Shown: positions 1 through 10,958 of the stretch, piece by piece
Layout of the letters: every line of letters begins with the position of its first letter
Numbering within the stretch: the first letter of the stretch is position 1
Assembly: GCF_965363235.1 (NCBI RefSeq)
Contig: NC_134844.1
Span: 20,938,646 to 21,002,645 of the forward strand
Direction: 5' to 3'
Length of the DNA stretch: 64,000 nt
Source of the DNA: Mytilus galloprovincialis
Taxonomy: Eukaryota > Mollusca > Bivalvia > Mytilida > Mytilidae
Position numbers and translations under genes: made by a program
The notes under the pieces: model-generated
The model's database searches: none
What the model was told of the DNA's origin: nothing
Seen by the model: the letters and a program-made list of their open reading frames with translations, nothing else

Positions 1-268
1 GTTAATAGCTCAGTGATGACCAGGCAAATCAAACCGTTCTATCGAGTCTACCAGTTCTGCTGTCAAAATAGCAATAACAGCATTTGTTCCAATCGATACG
101 CGGTGAGAAATTCCGAAAGTAACATACAGAAGCACGTGTACAACCCATACACTGGGTGCTAATATGCCGAGTTCCTGGGGTACACGTAGACAAGCTACAA
201 AAAAAACTCACTTATTATTTCATCTAAGATGTACTTCCGGAATTTATAAGTTCTAAGAACATTTATGA
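1..268 (-). pseudogene. SLC26 paralogue fragment, decayed (N-terminal transport core)
   Basis: Minus-strand DNA aligns almost continuously with the intact SLC26 gene at about 12566-12850 in the same orientation. It corresponds to the first transmembrane segments: GTNAVIAI, AELV and DLPGHH are readable. The copy is broken. Indels shift the frame around the conserved PQG segment, part of the TM1-TM2 linker is missing, and an in-frame TGA follows DLPGHH. The fragment runs off the left edge, so the rest of the paralogue may lie outside. The open frame readable at 29-211 is an out-of-frame shadow; the intact gene has a matching shadow at 12592-12786. Homology is directly visible; pseudogene status is inferred from the frame damage. 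Confidence 0.8.
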
Positions 269-269
269 T

Positions 270-925
270 GGTAAATAATGATAGTAAAAAGGAGAATTAT
301 TTGGATATAAGATTAAGAATGGAAATTGGGAATGTGTCGACCCCACCAAAAGCAAATAATAGCCGAAGGCCATCAATTGGTCTTCAATGCAGCAATCTGA
401 GATCTCAACATCCCAATATACCTCTAGCCAATGTAGAAAAACAAAACAAATCAATACGCACAGTAAAACTCAGTTTAAAAGAAGTCCGAGTCCGATGTCA
501 GAATAGAAAGAAACTAAACAAGATGACAATAATCATGAATAAACAAAGGACTACTAGCAGTTACTGACATGCCAGATCTAGACCTCAATTAAACTGATTG
601 AAAGATTATGTCTTCATCATATGAATATCAAGCACAATTCTATCCGTTAGGGGTTTTGTATGATAGCATCATTAACAGAAATTAACCCGTATCATGCCTA
701 TAACTGATTTTAGAATAAATGTGTTTTTTTACGATGCAAAGACCCTATAAGTGAATCAATATCTAAGCCAGAATATGCAATCTTGAATGACCTGACAACA
801 ATATCGTAATTATATACTGGTACCTTCTTTATAAGTCTGTTGAAAGTTTAGTTAGCTCTTGAGGTGAATGCCGACATTTTTGAGATTTGTAAAGAATGCT
901 ACCATAAAAAATGGATATGAAATAC
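270..925 (+). repeat. Dispersed mytilid-type repeat inserted in the SLC26 pseudogene
   Basis: This block separates two pieces of the SLC26 pseudogene that are contiguous in the intact gene, so it is an insertion. It carries the phrases GAATGGAAATTGGGAATGTG, AGCCGAAGGCCATCAATTGG and TGACATGCCAGATCTAGACC. I associate these from memory with a very common mussel repeat. Diverged shorter copies of the first phrase occur at 6585 (plus) and 6930 (minus). The open frame at 265-567 shows no recognisable domain and is probably incidental. Confidence 0.6.
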
Positions 926-1080
926 ATGAACTTTTACATTTGTTTTCAATATTGTCCAAAAATGTCACGACGAGCGCCGTAGTTTACCATACAATTTGTA
1001 CAACTCAGACTGTGTTTTCAGATATCTGGAAAGCTGTAAAACGTCAAACGACATCTCAACTCCGCCGTCAAATGAATTTG
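925..1080 (-). pseudogene. SLC26 paralogue fragment, N-terminal cytoplasmic tail
   Basis: This is the second piece of the decayed SLC26 copy. On the minus strand it matches the first 40-odd codons of the intact gene (12900-13043); LQLSR and KTQSELY are readable. The ATG equivalent to the upstream start of the intact gene is changed to ATT, while the ATG matching internal Met8 survives at 1052-1054. Together with the fragment at 1-268 it shows a duplicated gene opened by a repeat insertion. The 868-1167 plus frame is a shadow of it. Confidence 0.75.
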
Positions 1081-1360
1081 GAACCAGGGGAAATTATTAC
1101 AAGGGCAAAAACAAAACAATCTTTACTAAATTTAAGGGACATTTTAAAAGAACATAGAGAATTTTAAAAAAAACCATTTAATTTCAGGTATGTGAACACT
1201 GCTCAGGTACCTATACTAAGGACGTCAAGACATGGTTAAAGATCTTTTAGATTTGAGGCAGCAAAAGTATGAACTTTTTTCACTATGTAGCCAGAACTAT
1301 GACCTCTTATGACCACTTTTATAAATTCTTTGTGTTGGGGTCAAAATGTAGTTGCAGTAT

Positions 1361-1759
1361 TTACCCAGAACTGCATCGTAACTGAAATGTCTTTCTGTTA
1401 CGAGCTAGGAGAATAACACATTCGGATTTTTTAAGTTTATCTTTGTCCATGTCGAGCTTTCCCATTTTATGAATAGTCTTCCCTCCTACACCATGCCATT
1501 CCACAGTTGAAGGTTTTGCCAAATTGAAGTCTAATTGGAGTCTATAATCGTTTCCTGGTTTCAGGTTGTTGTGAAGCCGATGGTAAATTGAATTACCTAG
1601 TATAAGTGTGTTTAAAGGCATGCCTCGATTAAGATATTTTATAAAATTGAGTGTCACAAAATTTTTGTTTGTTCTTCTTTCAGCAGCTATTAAAGGCAAC
1701 ATATGGGCTGGAAGTAGCACCCCCGTATCAATAACCAAATTCCTAAACTTTTCAATTCA
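1361..1759 (-). CDS. Open frame with SGNH-hydrolase-like blocks, probably retroelement-derived
   Basis: A minus-strand frame of about 130 codons runs from just after a TGA near 1760 to a stop at 1361. No convincing ATG starts it, so it is a fragment or an exon. Two blocks recall SGNH/GDSL esterase-like domains: LILGNSIYHRL, resembling the block I GDS motif but with Asn for Asp, and VEWHGVGGKTIHKMG, resembling the GxGG(A/K)T block. They are followed by a hydrophobic strand, ECVILLARN. Such domains occur in animal retroelement ORFs and multicopy mollusc proteins. The assignment is by motif shape only. Upstream context is non-coding and no partner ORF is visible. Confidence 0.35.
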
Positions 1760-1870
1760 GATGTACACCTGTCTTTCATTGTACAATAATAAAGTCACTT
1801 ATGCTGCACCTAAGAGTGTTTATTTTTGGCCGTTTAATCTATTTATTTATTTTCGATTCTTAGTTTTTTA

Positions 1871-4800
1871 GTATTTTATGATATTTCAGTGATTGCTGGT
1901 TTTCCAATTTAATGCGCATAGAAGTATTTGCAGTATGAGTATTGACCCTGAAGGATCAGAATAAAGCAATAATTTATGTTCATTACATGTAAATTCGCAT
2001 TAGTGTTTTTGTTTTTTTATTAGCTATTGCATGAAGCGGAATACTTTTTAAATGATAATCGGTCAGAGCTCACGTTTTTCTGTTACTGTGTACATATGTA
2101 CAAATAAAATTAACTAACATATATAGTGTTCGTTTATTTTTGTATATTGTATCATTCAATTCAACGAGGAGTTAGTTCAATATAAACACTAATTGATTGC
2201 TTATGTGATTTTTTTTTATGGAACATGATATAGTAAATTGATTGAAAATAGTGTCAATAACCATCAAAAAAGCGAAACATCGATGTCTTTAAAACAAGCG
2301 AATAAACTAAACAGGCTATCAAAATTCTACAACTTAAGCAATCTAGCAAAAAAGCAAATTAATTTTTACAAAATGGTTCCGCTTATTCTTGTTTTCACGG
2401 GAAAAGTACACAAATGATGCATCAACAGAAAATAATTAGCTACACGATAATTTGAGCTTCATTTAATTTGTCATCACAGTTATTGCATAGGTATAGTTCA
2501 AAAATCAGATTCGACAGTTGAGAGTTGACACATTTCAATAACGGATCATCTCAAAAGTATGAATTTTATACTAAGTAGCACATTACCAGCTTTAATAATA
2601 TTGCATTAAAAACATTTTTTTAGCAAAAATCTGCTTCAGTAAATAATTGATAATTATCTTGTATCGAGTATTTAATGTGCGTTGAATATTGTCACTGGTG
2701 ATTACAATAGCAATAAATAAACGAAAAAACCATTCTGGAATATGCGTCGCATTACATTATGAAACTATCAATCAATCAACAAACCATTCAATCCAAGAAA
2801 CGAACAAGCCCATTCAATTGATTAATAAACGCCAATTCCAGTCAAAAATTGATCAAGTTGATTGTTTTTACGCAAATAGGCAGATCAGTTTTATTTTGAC
2901 CTTCCCAAGTCACTGCTATTTTCCGTTAAAAACACAAGCGTTTAACTTTGAGTAGAGATGTGTAAAATATATTTGGATGCTTTTCATCAGACATATTTTT
3001 TTCAAAAAAAGAATTTGCATGATCTGTAATGTTTCTCAAATTTGTAGAGAACGCGTTTTTTTTTTTATATATACCGTATTAATTAACTATATATTACAAA
3101 TAAATCGTGAAAAAGTAACAATTGAAAAATCAAATTCTACCTCTTGCTTCATTCATGAAAATATCATGAACTCGTACAGTGTATAGTTTTAACTACAAAA
3201 TTGTGTAAAACAATATAAAAGAACATCATTTTATTTAAAAAAAAATCATAATTCAAATTTGACTTGGCCTTTAAGTATAATATTTGAAGCGAAAACTAAA
3301 GACAAACCCTCAAGGACAAACCATAACTATAACTGTTAATCCACAAACAAGAGTAATGCTATAATTTCTAAAAGACTTTTTAATTTCAGATCTAGAGTTG
3401 CCATCCATTTTTTCATAAACAATAGTTTTTGTTACGTAATAAAAATTGCGTATGCGTACAGAATGCACAAGGAAAAATTTTAACAGGTAAACAATTAAAG
3501 TAGTAACAATAATTACGTCATCTAATCGAGTTGCGTAATATTTAATAACAATGACCAGTTCATATCAAATAAAGTGTTAGGGGTTAATTGGGAAGTGGCG
3601 ACGATAGCTTTTTTAATACAATATCTTGTTAGTACTATAAAATATTCACCAACCACACTTGTTGTAAAATATTCAGACACCTGTATGTATGTATTAGCAT
3701 CTCTCATAAGGGTATTTAAAGTAAAAGAAAGTTTGGAATTCAAAATCAACAAAATATTGGACTTTATACAGAATATTTACCTTCTTAAAGCATTGATTTA
3801 TTAACATATAATACAGGGATACATGAAAATATTGCAGAACATTTCATTCTGATTTATTCAGAGGTATTACCATGCAATGCGTTTGAGTGAACCATGGTAG
3901 AGCAAACATTAAATCACCTCACAAAATCCTTTCACACACTATATGAACTTTTGTATTTCTAAGAAGCAATATTTAAAAAGTTATGTTTGTTCCGAGTTAA
4001 TCAATACTTTTGAGACAATCATTTATCTAAATATCTTAACTGTAGATTCTCGACTTTAAATTGTCAATTCAATAATGAAAATTATTCTAACATTATACAT
4101 GTCTAATTAAACATCATAGATGCATATACTTTATGTATACAGATACCCTACTAAAATTTATCTTCCGCAAGCAAGTAAGTTTGATTGTACTGAAAACTCT
4201 GAAAAAACTGTGAGTAAATTCACATGAGCGGACTGATTTTGGATATTAAAGTACTTACTTTTTCACGTGTGGTTACATCATAGTTACAATGCATTTCACC
4301 AGGTTTGTATACACAAGCTTGATAAAAAATAATTACGTTTTATAATTCAGAATTGCGCAGCATTGTTTATTCTTCTGTCATTCATGATCATGGGCGATGC
4401 ATGTTTCGTCTAAAAATATGCTGCATTTGGGCCAATGGCAATTCGACATTCAGGCTAAATGTTAAAGGCGACATTAAGGCTAATCATTTCATGTATAAAA
4501 GGTAAATTCCATGTTAAGTATATATACTAGTCACAAAAGAAACGATACACAAGTATAAAATATAATAAATAGGAAAGAATTAAACTATCCAATAAAAAAG
4601 ATTTGCACAGCAAATTCAAATGAATAAAATAATCTGACCAAATTTACAAGTTGGAAAATACCGAGTTATTGAACACAGGCGTCAAATTTATTTTGCGGAA
4701 AATGATGGCAAAAGTCGGCACTTAATTCCAAAGATGAGAATCAAGTTTTCAAATATCTGCAAATGCAATCAAAATTTTAGGCAGACCATGTTTAAATTTA

Positions 4801-5125
4801 AAGTTCAAAGCTCTAATATCAATTTTAGAATTTTCGGGTGACTATACAACTTTTGAATTTTCGGGTGAAAATACAAATTTTGAAATATTACAAAATATTG
4901 TTTTTGCTTTTTTGCCTTAAATCAATAGTTTAGGTTATATAAAAACACTTTGTAAACACAAGAACTATTAAGTATTATTGACTTTGGTACAGTGTAGCCT
5001 TATATATGCAAAATACATTGCAGTGTGTCGGTTTTTTTTTTTTGTTGACTAGTATATATTTTAATTATATAATAATATTCTATGTGCAATAAATGACATT
5101 TTATTTATATTACCATTTCTGGTTT
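1871..5125. other. AT-rich non-coding stretch
   Basis: I see no supported exon here. Short open frames at 2689-2955, 2977-3186 and 3522-3804 are low-complexity and lack domain motifs. A 31-bp near-direct repeat (GAATTTTCGGGTGA twice) sits at about 4829-4869. Otherwise only homopolymer-rich sequence is present. Confidence 0.5.
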
Positions 5126-5129
5126 TAAA

Positions 5130-5590
5130 GTTACACATCGGTGTTGACATGACCATCTATTATATGGTAATTTTTATAATCTACTACTTGCAAATTAAAG
5201 TACAAATTATTCTAATTACTAAGTATTCCCATATCTCAGGCAAAGATGACCTTAGCAGTATTTGGCACTTATTAAAATTTTGGGTCATCAATGCTCTTCA
5301 ACTTTGTACTTGTTTGACTTTGAAGTTCTTTATCAGTGTCACTGGTGAGTCTTATGTCGACGAAACACACGTATGGCAGTGGCGGATCGCGGCATTTTAA
5401 AAAAAGGGGGGTCCCAACCCAGAGTAAAAGGGGGGGGGGGGGTCCAACTATATGCTCCCATTCAAATGCATTGATCGGCCAAAAAAAGGGGGTTCCAACC
5501 CCCGGAACCCCCCCTCCCCCCCTGGATCCGCCACTGCATGGTGTATTAAATTATAAGCCTGGTACCTTGATAATTATAAGTATGTCGAAA
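5130..5590 (-). repeat. Mytilid CCAGACGCGCG repeat, minus copy (interrupted)
   Basis: The reverse complement of this stretch matches the plus-strand copy at about 5982-6378 across most of its length. Matching parts include the reverse of TCAACTTTGTACTTG..., the ACTCATCAGTGACG-type segment and the GGTACCAGG segment. It is truncated on the left at the CACCGATGTG-type segment. It is split at 5376 by a 161-bp inverted-repeat element, and the two halves rejoin cleanly once that element is removed. Confidence 0.75.
5373..5541. mobile_element. 161-bp MITE with GCAGTGGCGGATC termini and ATGG duplication
   Basis: The element (about 5377-5537) starts CAGTGGCGGATC and ends GATCCGCCACTG, giving terminal inverted repeats of about 12-14 bp. 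Its interior holds G-rich and C-rich runs that can pair. ATGG occurs on both sides (5373-5376 and 5538-5541), a 3-4 bp target-site duplication depending on where the shared base is assigned. The insertion lies inside the CGTCTGGCGTATT-type segment of the host repeat, so the empty site can be read from the other copy. A related copy is at 44002-44140 and a partial end at 18456. Confidence 0.75.
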
Positions 5591-5799
5591 TGTCCCATTG
5601 TAATGTTTATTCGTGTATTTCTCTGTCCTGAATGTTCTTGCATTTATTTGTACTGTAGTCCTGTCATGTAATGTTGTCATTTTAGTGTTATTTTTAATAT
5701 TTCCATAAAAGAGCGAGGTTTGACTAGACGCAACACCAGGTTCAACCCACCATTTTCCTTAATTGTCCTGTACTAAGTCTAGAAAATTGCAGTTGTTAT

Positions 5800-6430
5800 C
5801 TTATAGTTCGTTTCTCTGTGTGTTGTATTGTTGTTTTAGTGTTTTGTTGGACTTCAGTGTTTCTGTTGTTTCGTTGTTTTCCTCTTATAGTTAATGTAAT
5901 TACCTCAGTTTGTTTTAGTTTGTAACATGGATTTGTTCTCTCTAAATCGATTTATGACTTTCGAACAGCGGTATATAGATAAACTTATAATAGATACCAG
6001 GATTAAATTTTGTATTTACGCCAGACGCGCGTTTCGTCTACAAAAGACTCATCAGTGACGCTCGAATCCAAAAAAAAGTTTAAAAAGGCCAAATAAAGTA
6101 TGAAGTTGAAGAGCATTGAAGACAAAAATTTCCTAAAGGTTTTGCCAAATACAGCCTAGGTAATCTATTCCTGAGGTAAAAAAGCCTTGGTATTTCAAAA
6201 ATTCAAAAGTTGTGTTAACAGTTGATTTATGAATATAACCATACCAATGATAATTCATGTAGGCACAAAAGTGCTGACCACTGGGCTGGTGATACCCTAA
6301 GGAATTAAAACTCCACTAGCAGTGGCATCGACCCAAATGTTGTAAATAAACTCATCATAGATACCAGGATTAAATTACTATTGTTGCCTTTATTTACAAT
6401 TCAGTTTTCCAGATAGTGTTTGCTTTCTGA
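5800..6430 (+). repeat. Composite: CCAGACGCGCG repeat nested in a second dispersed repeat
   Basis: The outer repeat reads TTTATGACTTTCGAACAGCG at 5951-5970 and resumes as ATTGTTGCCTTTATTTAC at about 6380. An uninterrupted copy of this junction is at about 25415-25462. Between the halves sits a complete plus-strand copy of the CCAGACGCGCGTTTCGTCTA repeat (about 5982-6378). The inner copy begins and ends with near-identical segments containing ATAGATACCAGGATTAAAT (about 5989-6008 and 6357-6376), so it is bounded by about 30-bp direct terminal repeats. Confidence 0.65.
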
Positions 6431-6554
6431 TCGCCACACGATTGTGACAGTTTAACTTTGGGTAAGACAAGTCGTTATAGCCCTAAATACCGTTTTATAT
6501 TTTTACTTGTACATACATATTGGTTAATAAAATACATATAAGCGTGGGAACAAA

Positions 6555-6940
6555 TAACATCAGCTATAAAAATAAAATTGAGAATGGAAATGAGAATGTG
6601 CCAAAGAGACGACAACCCGACCAAAGAGTATGGAGTAAGTATATTTATAAATATAGCTGAAAGAAGTAGATTGACTAATATAGTCAAATGACCTTTGTAA
6701 GTATTGTATGTTTTTTTTAATTTTAGTCCATTATATACGTTTCGGAGTGTAGCGTGACGTCCACTTTCACTGAACTAGTACACGTTTTTTAAGGGCAAGC
6801 TGCAGCCCGCCTCCGGGTTCGAGATGTTCTAGCTGTGATAAAGACCCAATGGTTGTCTTGTTCTGCTTTTTATTCTTTGGTCGGGTTGTTTTCTCTTTGA
6901 CACATTCCCTATTTCCATTCTTAATTCAATTTTATAATTC
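6555..6940. repeat. Short inverted pair of dispersed-repeat ends
   Basis: The segment AATTGAGAATGGAAATGAGA... with GACAACCCGACCAAAGAG at about 6568-6627 has its reverse complement at about 6875-6938 (CTTTGGTCGGGTTGTTTTCT...). The arms bracket about 250 bp. The same phrase is in the 270-925 repeat. Confidence 0.55.
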
Positions 6941-9410
6941 CAAAAATGTGCGCGGAAAATAGCTTAAAGTATATTCGTAAACAATTAATCTCAATAAGTT
7001 TTGCAGTAAGGTGTTCCAAATGGTTGGAAGGTTAAAATACTACAATATCATAACGTCTTTAATAGTAGAAGCCCAAAAGATAATCATTCAGTTACTACTA
7101 TCTGCTTGAGATCAAATGATCCACTATTAAAATCAACACAAGTCAAAGATCTAGTTCATGGATAAGTTATACATTAGGCAAGTTGGTCTGATAGGGATTA
7201 TAGCTTTTACTTAGGTTTGTTTTGGGTAATATAAGTCCCTCCAACTGTTCTTATATATTCTTTGCTTTCAAATAGTCGGCTTTGAACGTTTGTGGTGAAT
7301 ATTAATCCAGAAAAGGCTTCAGACTGCTGAAATTTGAAACGTGCTGTTTTAATGTTTTTAATATTTGCATTTCTTATTGGAGAAACCGCTAAACAAATTT
7401 CTAATAAAAATAAAAATTTGTATACATATATATAATTGCGCTACATAAGTTAGAGTATAGATTAGTAAAGAAATATAGGAAATCACTTAGCTGCCAGATT
7501 AGTAAAAAGCAAAAAAGCAAAACAAAACAGACCACTATGGAAAATTCAAACCGAAAAATCCTTTATTAAATGGCAAAAGCTCACACACATCAAACGATAA
7601 GAAAACAACTGTCATATTCCTGACTTGGTACAAACGAAGGGCAATGAAAATTGTCACTGTACAAGTTTTATAGTCACCATCGCGAAATGTTGACCGATTC
7701 GATTTTTCCCAACAGGTTTTCGAGGTTTAAGAAGTTAATATATCAGAAATGTTATCTGTAAATTTACCGGTTATGTCCATTTCTCTCTGTTATCATTTTA
7801 ACTGTGACTTGTCTACCTTTATGCATACCATGGCATAACTATTTGGAGTTTTGTTTTTTTCAATGCTCTTCAAACTTGATTTGGCTTTCCAACTTATATA
7901 ATTATATAAAGCTAATCGTTGAGTAACCTGTGCGTTGCTGCATCGTCGTACGTCATCATGCCATCATAACACAATCGGACCTAATTCTCCTCCACTAAGG
8001 CGAATTGTCTTATGGGTGAGTACTTTTTTCCGTGCAATCCGCTATGGCTTACAAAAGGCATCAGTAGATTATTTATGCTTAAATCTCATTAATAAAATAA
8101 GAAGATACAAAACGAGTTAACGAACCCAAATTTGAGGAATACGAAACATCACATTGTTTGGGGATTAATACGGTTTGTAACATTGAAGAAGCCATGCCAT
8201 ATACATTAAAAAAAATTTACGTGATTTGAAATTTTACATATTAGAGGTTTGAAAAAGCCTATGGAACCGTGACTGATATCGACAACGTGACGTCATGCAG
8301 GATAGGGTTGTGGTTAAGCGTTTGTGACTGATATTGATATCATCATGATCAAAGAAGGCTGATACAACACGATTGATTGTCATTGAGCGTATAACACATA
8401 CAACTTACCTATATTTACAACTAAGTATATGATAACAGATGATAATAATAAGATATAAAGATAAAACTATGAACATGTCTTGCACACATTTCCCGTATAT
8501 GCTAAATGGAGATTGGTTGGGACTAACCTTTACTGTCTGGGTCTCGTTTCTTGCTCGGCCATAAACTAAATCATTGATTTTCTCGTTTGAATTTTTCATA
8601 TTTTGTCTTGTTTGTATCTAACTACGGATTGTGTGTTTGCTCATTGTTAAAGGCCATGCAGTTACTTAAAATTGCGAACATCCACTTTATTTGACCTTTG
8701 TAAATATGTGTCTCATTGGCAATCACATTTCACTTCCTTGTTTGTTATTGTAGTAAAAATCAATTACAGTTTAAAAAGATTTCATTTAAAAAGTTTACTG
8801 CAAGATTTAATATTTACATTAAAGAAATCTCTGTTTCGACATTTAACTATAGGCAATAAAGTTATCAAGAGGTTATTATTATTCCTATGGCGCATTCAGT
8901 GTCAGACTTGTTCCTGATTTGTTGCAAATTCCAGTTGAATGACACCATTTCAGTTTTTTTTCTAGAGGATATTCTATAACACTAAACTAAAGATATATAT
9001 TTCGCTCCACAGTAATTTTTCTCATTTTATTTTTATGGTGACGTTTGTTCATACATGTTGGCCATCATACATATCATTGTATGTATATCTCTAAACACAA
9101 ATACAAAGTATTTGCTTAATTCGAAAAGGAAAATAACACTATACATTCTGTGTGTCTGAAGCACTTAGAAAACCAAATGCTATTCAGCCTCATGAATAGT
9201 TTAAACTAGCCGTTATAGAAAAAAAAAAAAAAAAAACATTTCGGAATTTTGGATCCTCGATACTCTTTTCAACTTTGTTCCATTTTTTGTTTTATATTTT
9301 TTGTTTTTAATTTAAGCTTCACTAATAAGTTCATTGTAGATAAAACAAACTGTCACAATTATAAGCCTTATGAGTATTATGTCGTTCAAATGTGTTTGAA
9401 CTTGATTTAC
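6941..9410. other. Non-coding stretch with repeat fragments
   Basis: There is no gene I can support. A copy of the repeat containing ACTGTCATATTCCTGACTTG lies at about 7545-7650 and recurs at about 9533-9650. A fragment ending GTCTCATTGGCAATCACATT lies at about 8705-8735. A poly(A) run is at 9218-9237. The open frames at 7935-8120, 8405-8599 and 9249-9572 look incidental. Confidence 0.45.
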
Positions 9411-9486
9411 CGTCATCAGGAACGCTCAAACACAGCGTCATCAGGAACGCTTAAACTCACCGTCATCAGAAACGCCCAAACACTAA
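9411..9486 (+). repeat. 25-bp tandem triplication
   Basis: Three head-to-tail copies of a 25-bp unit of the form CGTCATCAGGAACGC(T)(C/T)AAAC run from about 9411 to 9486, each with one to three changes. They lie immediately upstream of a copy of the ACTGTCATATTCCTGACTTG repeat. Confidence 0.75.
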
Positions 9487-10427
9487 GTTTGAAAGGAAAA
9501 TGTAAAATCACAAAAATACCAAATTTCAATGAAAATTCAAAACGGAAAGACCCTAATCAAATGGCAAAATAAAAGTTCAAACACATCAAATAAATGGCTG
9601 CAAACTGTCATATTCCTGACTTGCATTGATAAAGGCATTTTCTTATGTGAACAAATGTAAAATTCACCTGGTTTAATAGCTACCTAAACCTTTCACTTGT
9701 ATGACAGACTTATAAAATTTAATTATATTGACAACGATGTATGAACAAAACAAACAGACATAATAGGTAAAAATGTAAAGATAGAGGTACAGTAAATAAC
9801 AGTCAACATTGTGCTAATCACTAAAAACACAAACAGATGTGTAACAAAGAAAGGAGGATTAAAACTGAACTTCAAAAGAAAAGCCTATTCCACCTCAGGT
9901 GTGAGAGAATTGTCAAGTTCTTTGCCTGAGAAACTCAATACCTTATTTACTCAATGATTTTTAAATTATCATGGAGAAGTTTAGAATGATATGTTGCAGT
10001 CACTCTTTTTAAACCTAAAAAATGCGATAAAAAGTTAACCCCCAATAGCTCTGTGATACAATATGAGTGATTTTACCTATTTGTTATCATTTGGTTGAGA
10101 TAAGACGTAAAATGATTTTTAAAAAGTGGCGTAATTTATTAGAGTTCATGGCCATATAATATTAGATTTTTTAAAAATAATATATCTTATGAATAGTTAA
10201 ATAGAATAAAAAATAGAGCATCTTTCTCAAACAGAATGTAAACAATCGTATCACAATGTGAATAGGATGTAATGAAATACCGTTACATTCTTTACATTGT
10301 ATTGTAATTCAACAGAAAAAACCTCAAGTACCTGTAATAAAATAGGGAATAAAATCCAATTTAAATAAAATTCGACGCAATAAGAAGATTATTGCGCATT
10401 TCATAACTTAAAAAACTAGCTTTCATC

Positions 10428-10705
10428 TAAAAGAGGGACGAAAGATACCAAAGGGACAGTCAAACTCATAAATCTAAAACAAACTGACAACGCCATGGCT
10501 AAAAATGAAAAGGACAAACAAACAACAGCACACACGACACAACATAGAAAACTAAAGAATAAACAACACGAACCCCACCAAAAATCTAGGGGTGATCTCA
10601 GGTGCTACGGAAGGGTAAGCAGATCCTGCTGGCACCCGTCGTGTTGCTTATGTGATAACAAATCCGGTAAATAGTCTAATTCGGTAGGTCACATTCATAT
10701 AAATG
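10428..10705 (+). repeat. Dispersed repeat (GGGACGAAAGATACCAAAGG family)
   Basis: The block contains GGGACGAAAGATACCAAAGG, ACTGACAACGCCATGGCTA, GAACCCCACCAAAAATCTAG and AATCCGGTAAATAGTCTAAT. From memory this is a very abundant mussel repeat, often found inside gene annotations. It sits just downstream of the minus-strand SLC26 gene. No terminal repeats are obvious. Confidence 0.55.
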
Positions 10706-10791
10706 GTATATTCTCTTCATTTCAAGTTAAATCAGGTTTAAAAAATCTTATTTAATGATAATCTAAACATATTAAGAGTGTACAATAGTTC

Positions 10792-10797
10792 TTTATT
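10792..10797 (-). terminator. Candidate polyadenylation signal of the 10.96-13.04 kb SLC26 gene
   Basis: TTTATT on the plus strand (AATAAA on the minus strand) lies about 160 bp beyond the stop codon of the minus-strand transporter gene. It is a canonical hexamer at a plausible 3'UTR distance, though chance occurrence is likely in AT-rich DNA. Confidence 0.4.
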
Positions 10798-10958
10798 GTC
10801 GACAAAAGCAATTTCCTGACCGAAAACACCGTGTCAGTCGGCACAGTATAAATATATATTTCTATCTAGCAGTTCTTCTAAATAGCTCCACTTATCAATA
10901 GGGACTTTAGTTAAACTTAAACAACATAGTTATTCTTTTTTCATGTGGATCATATCTT

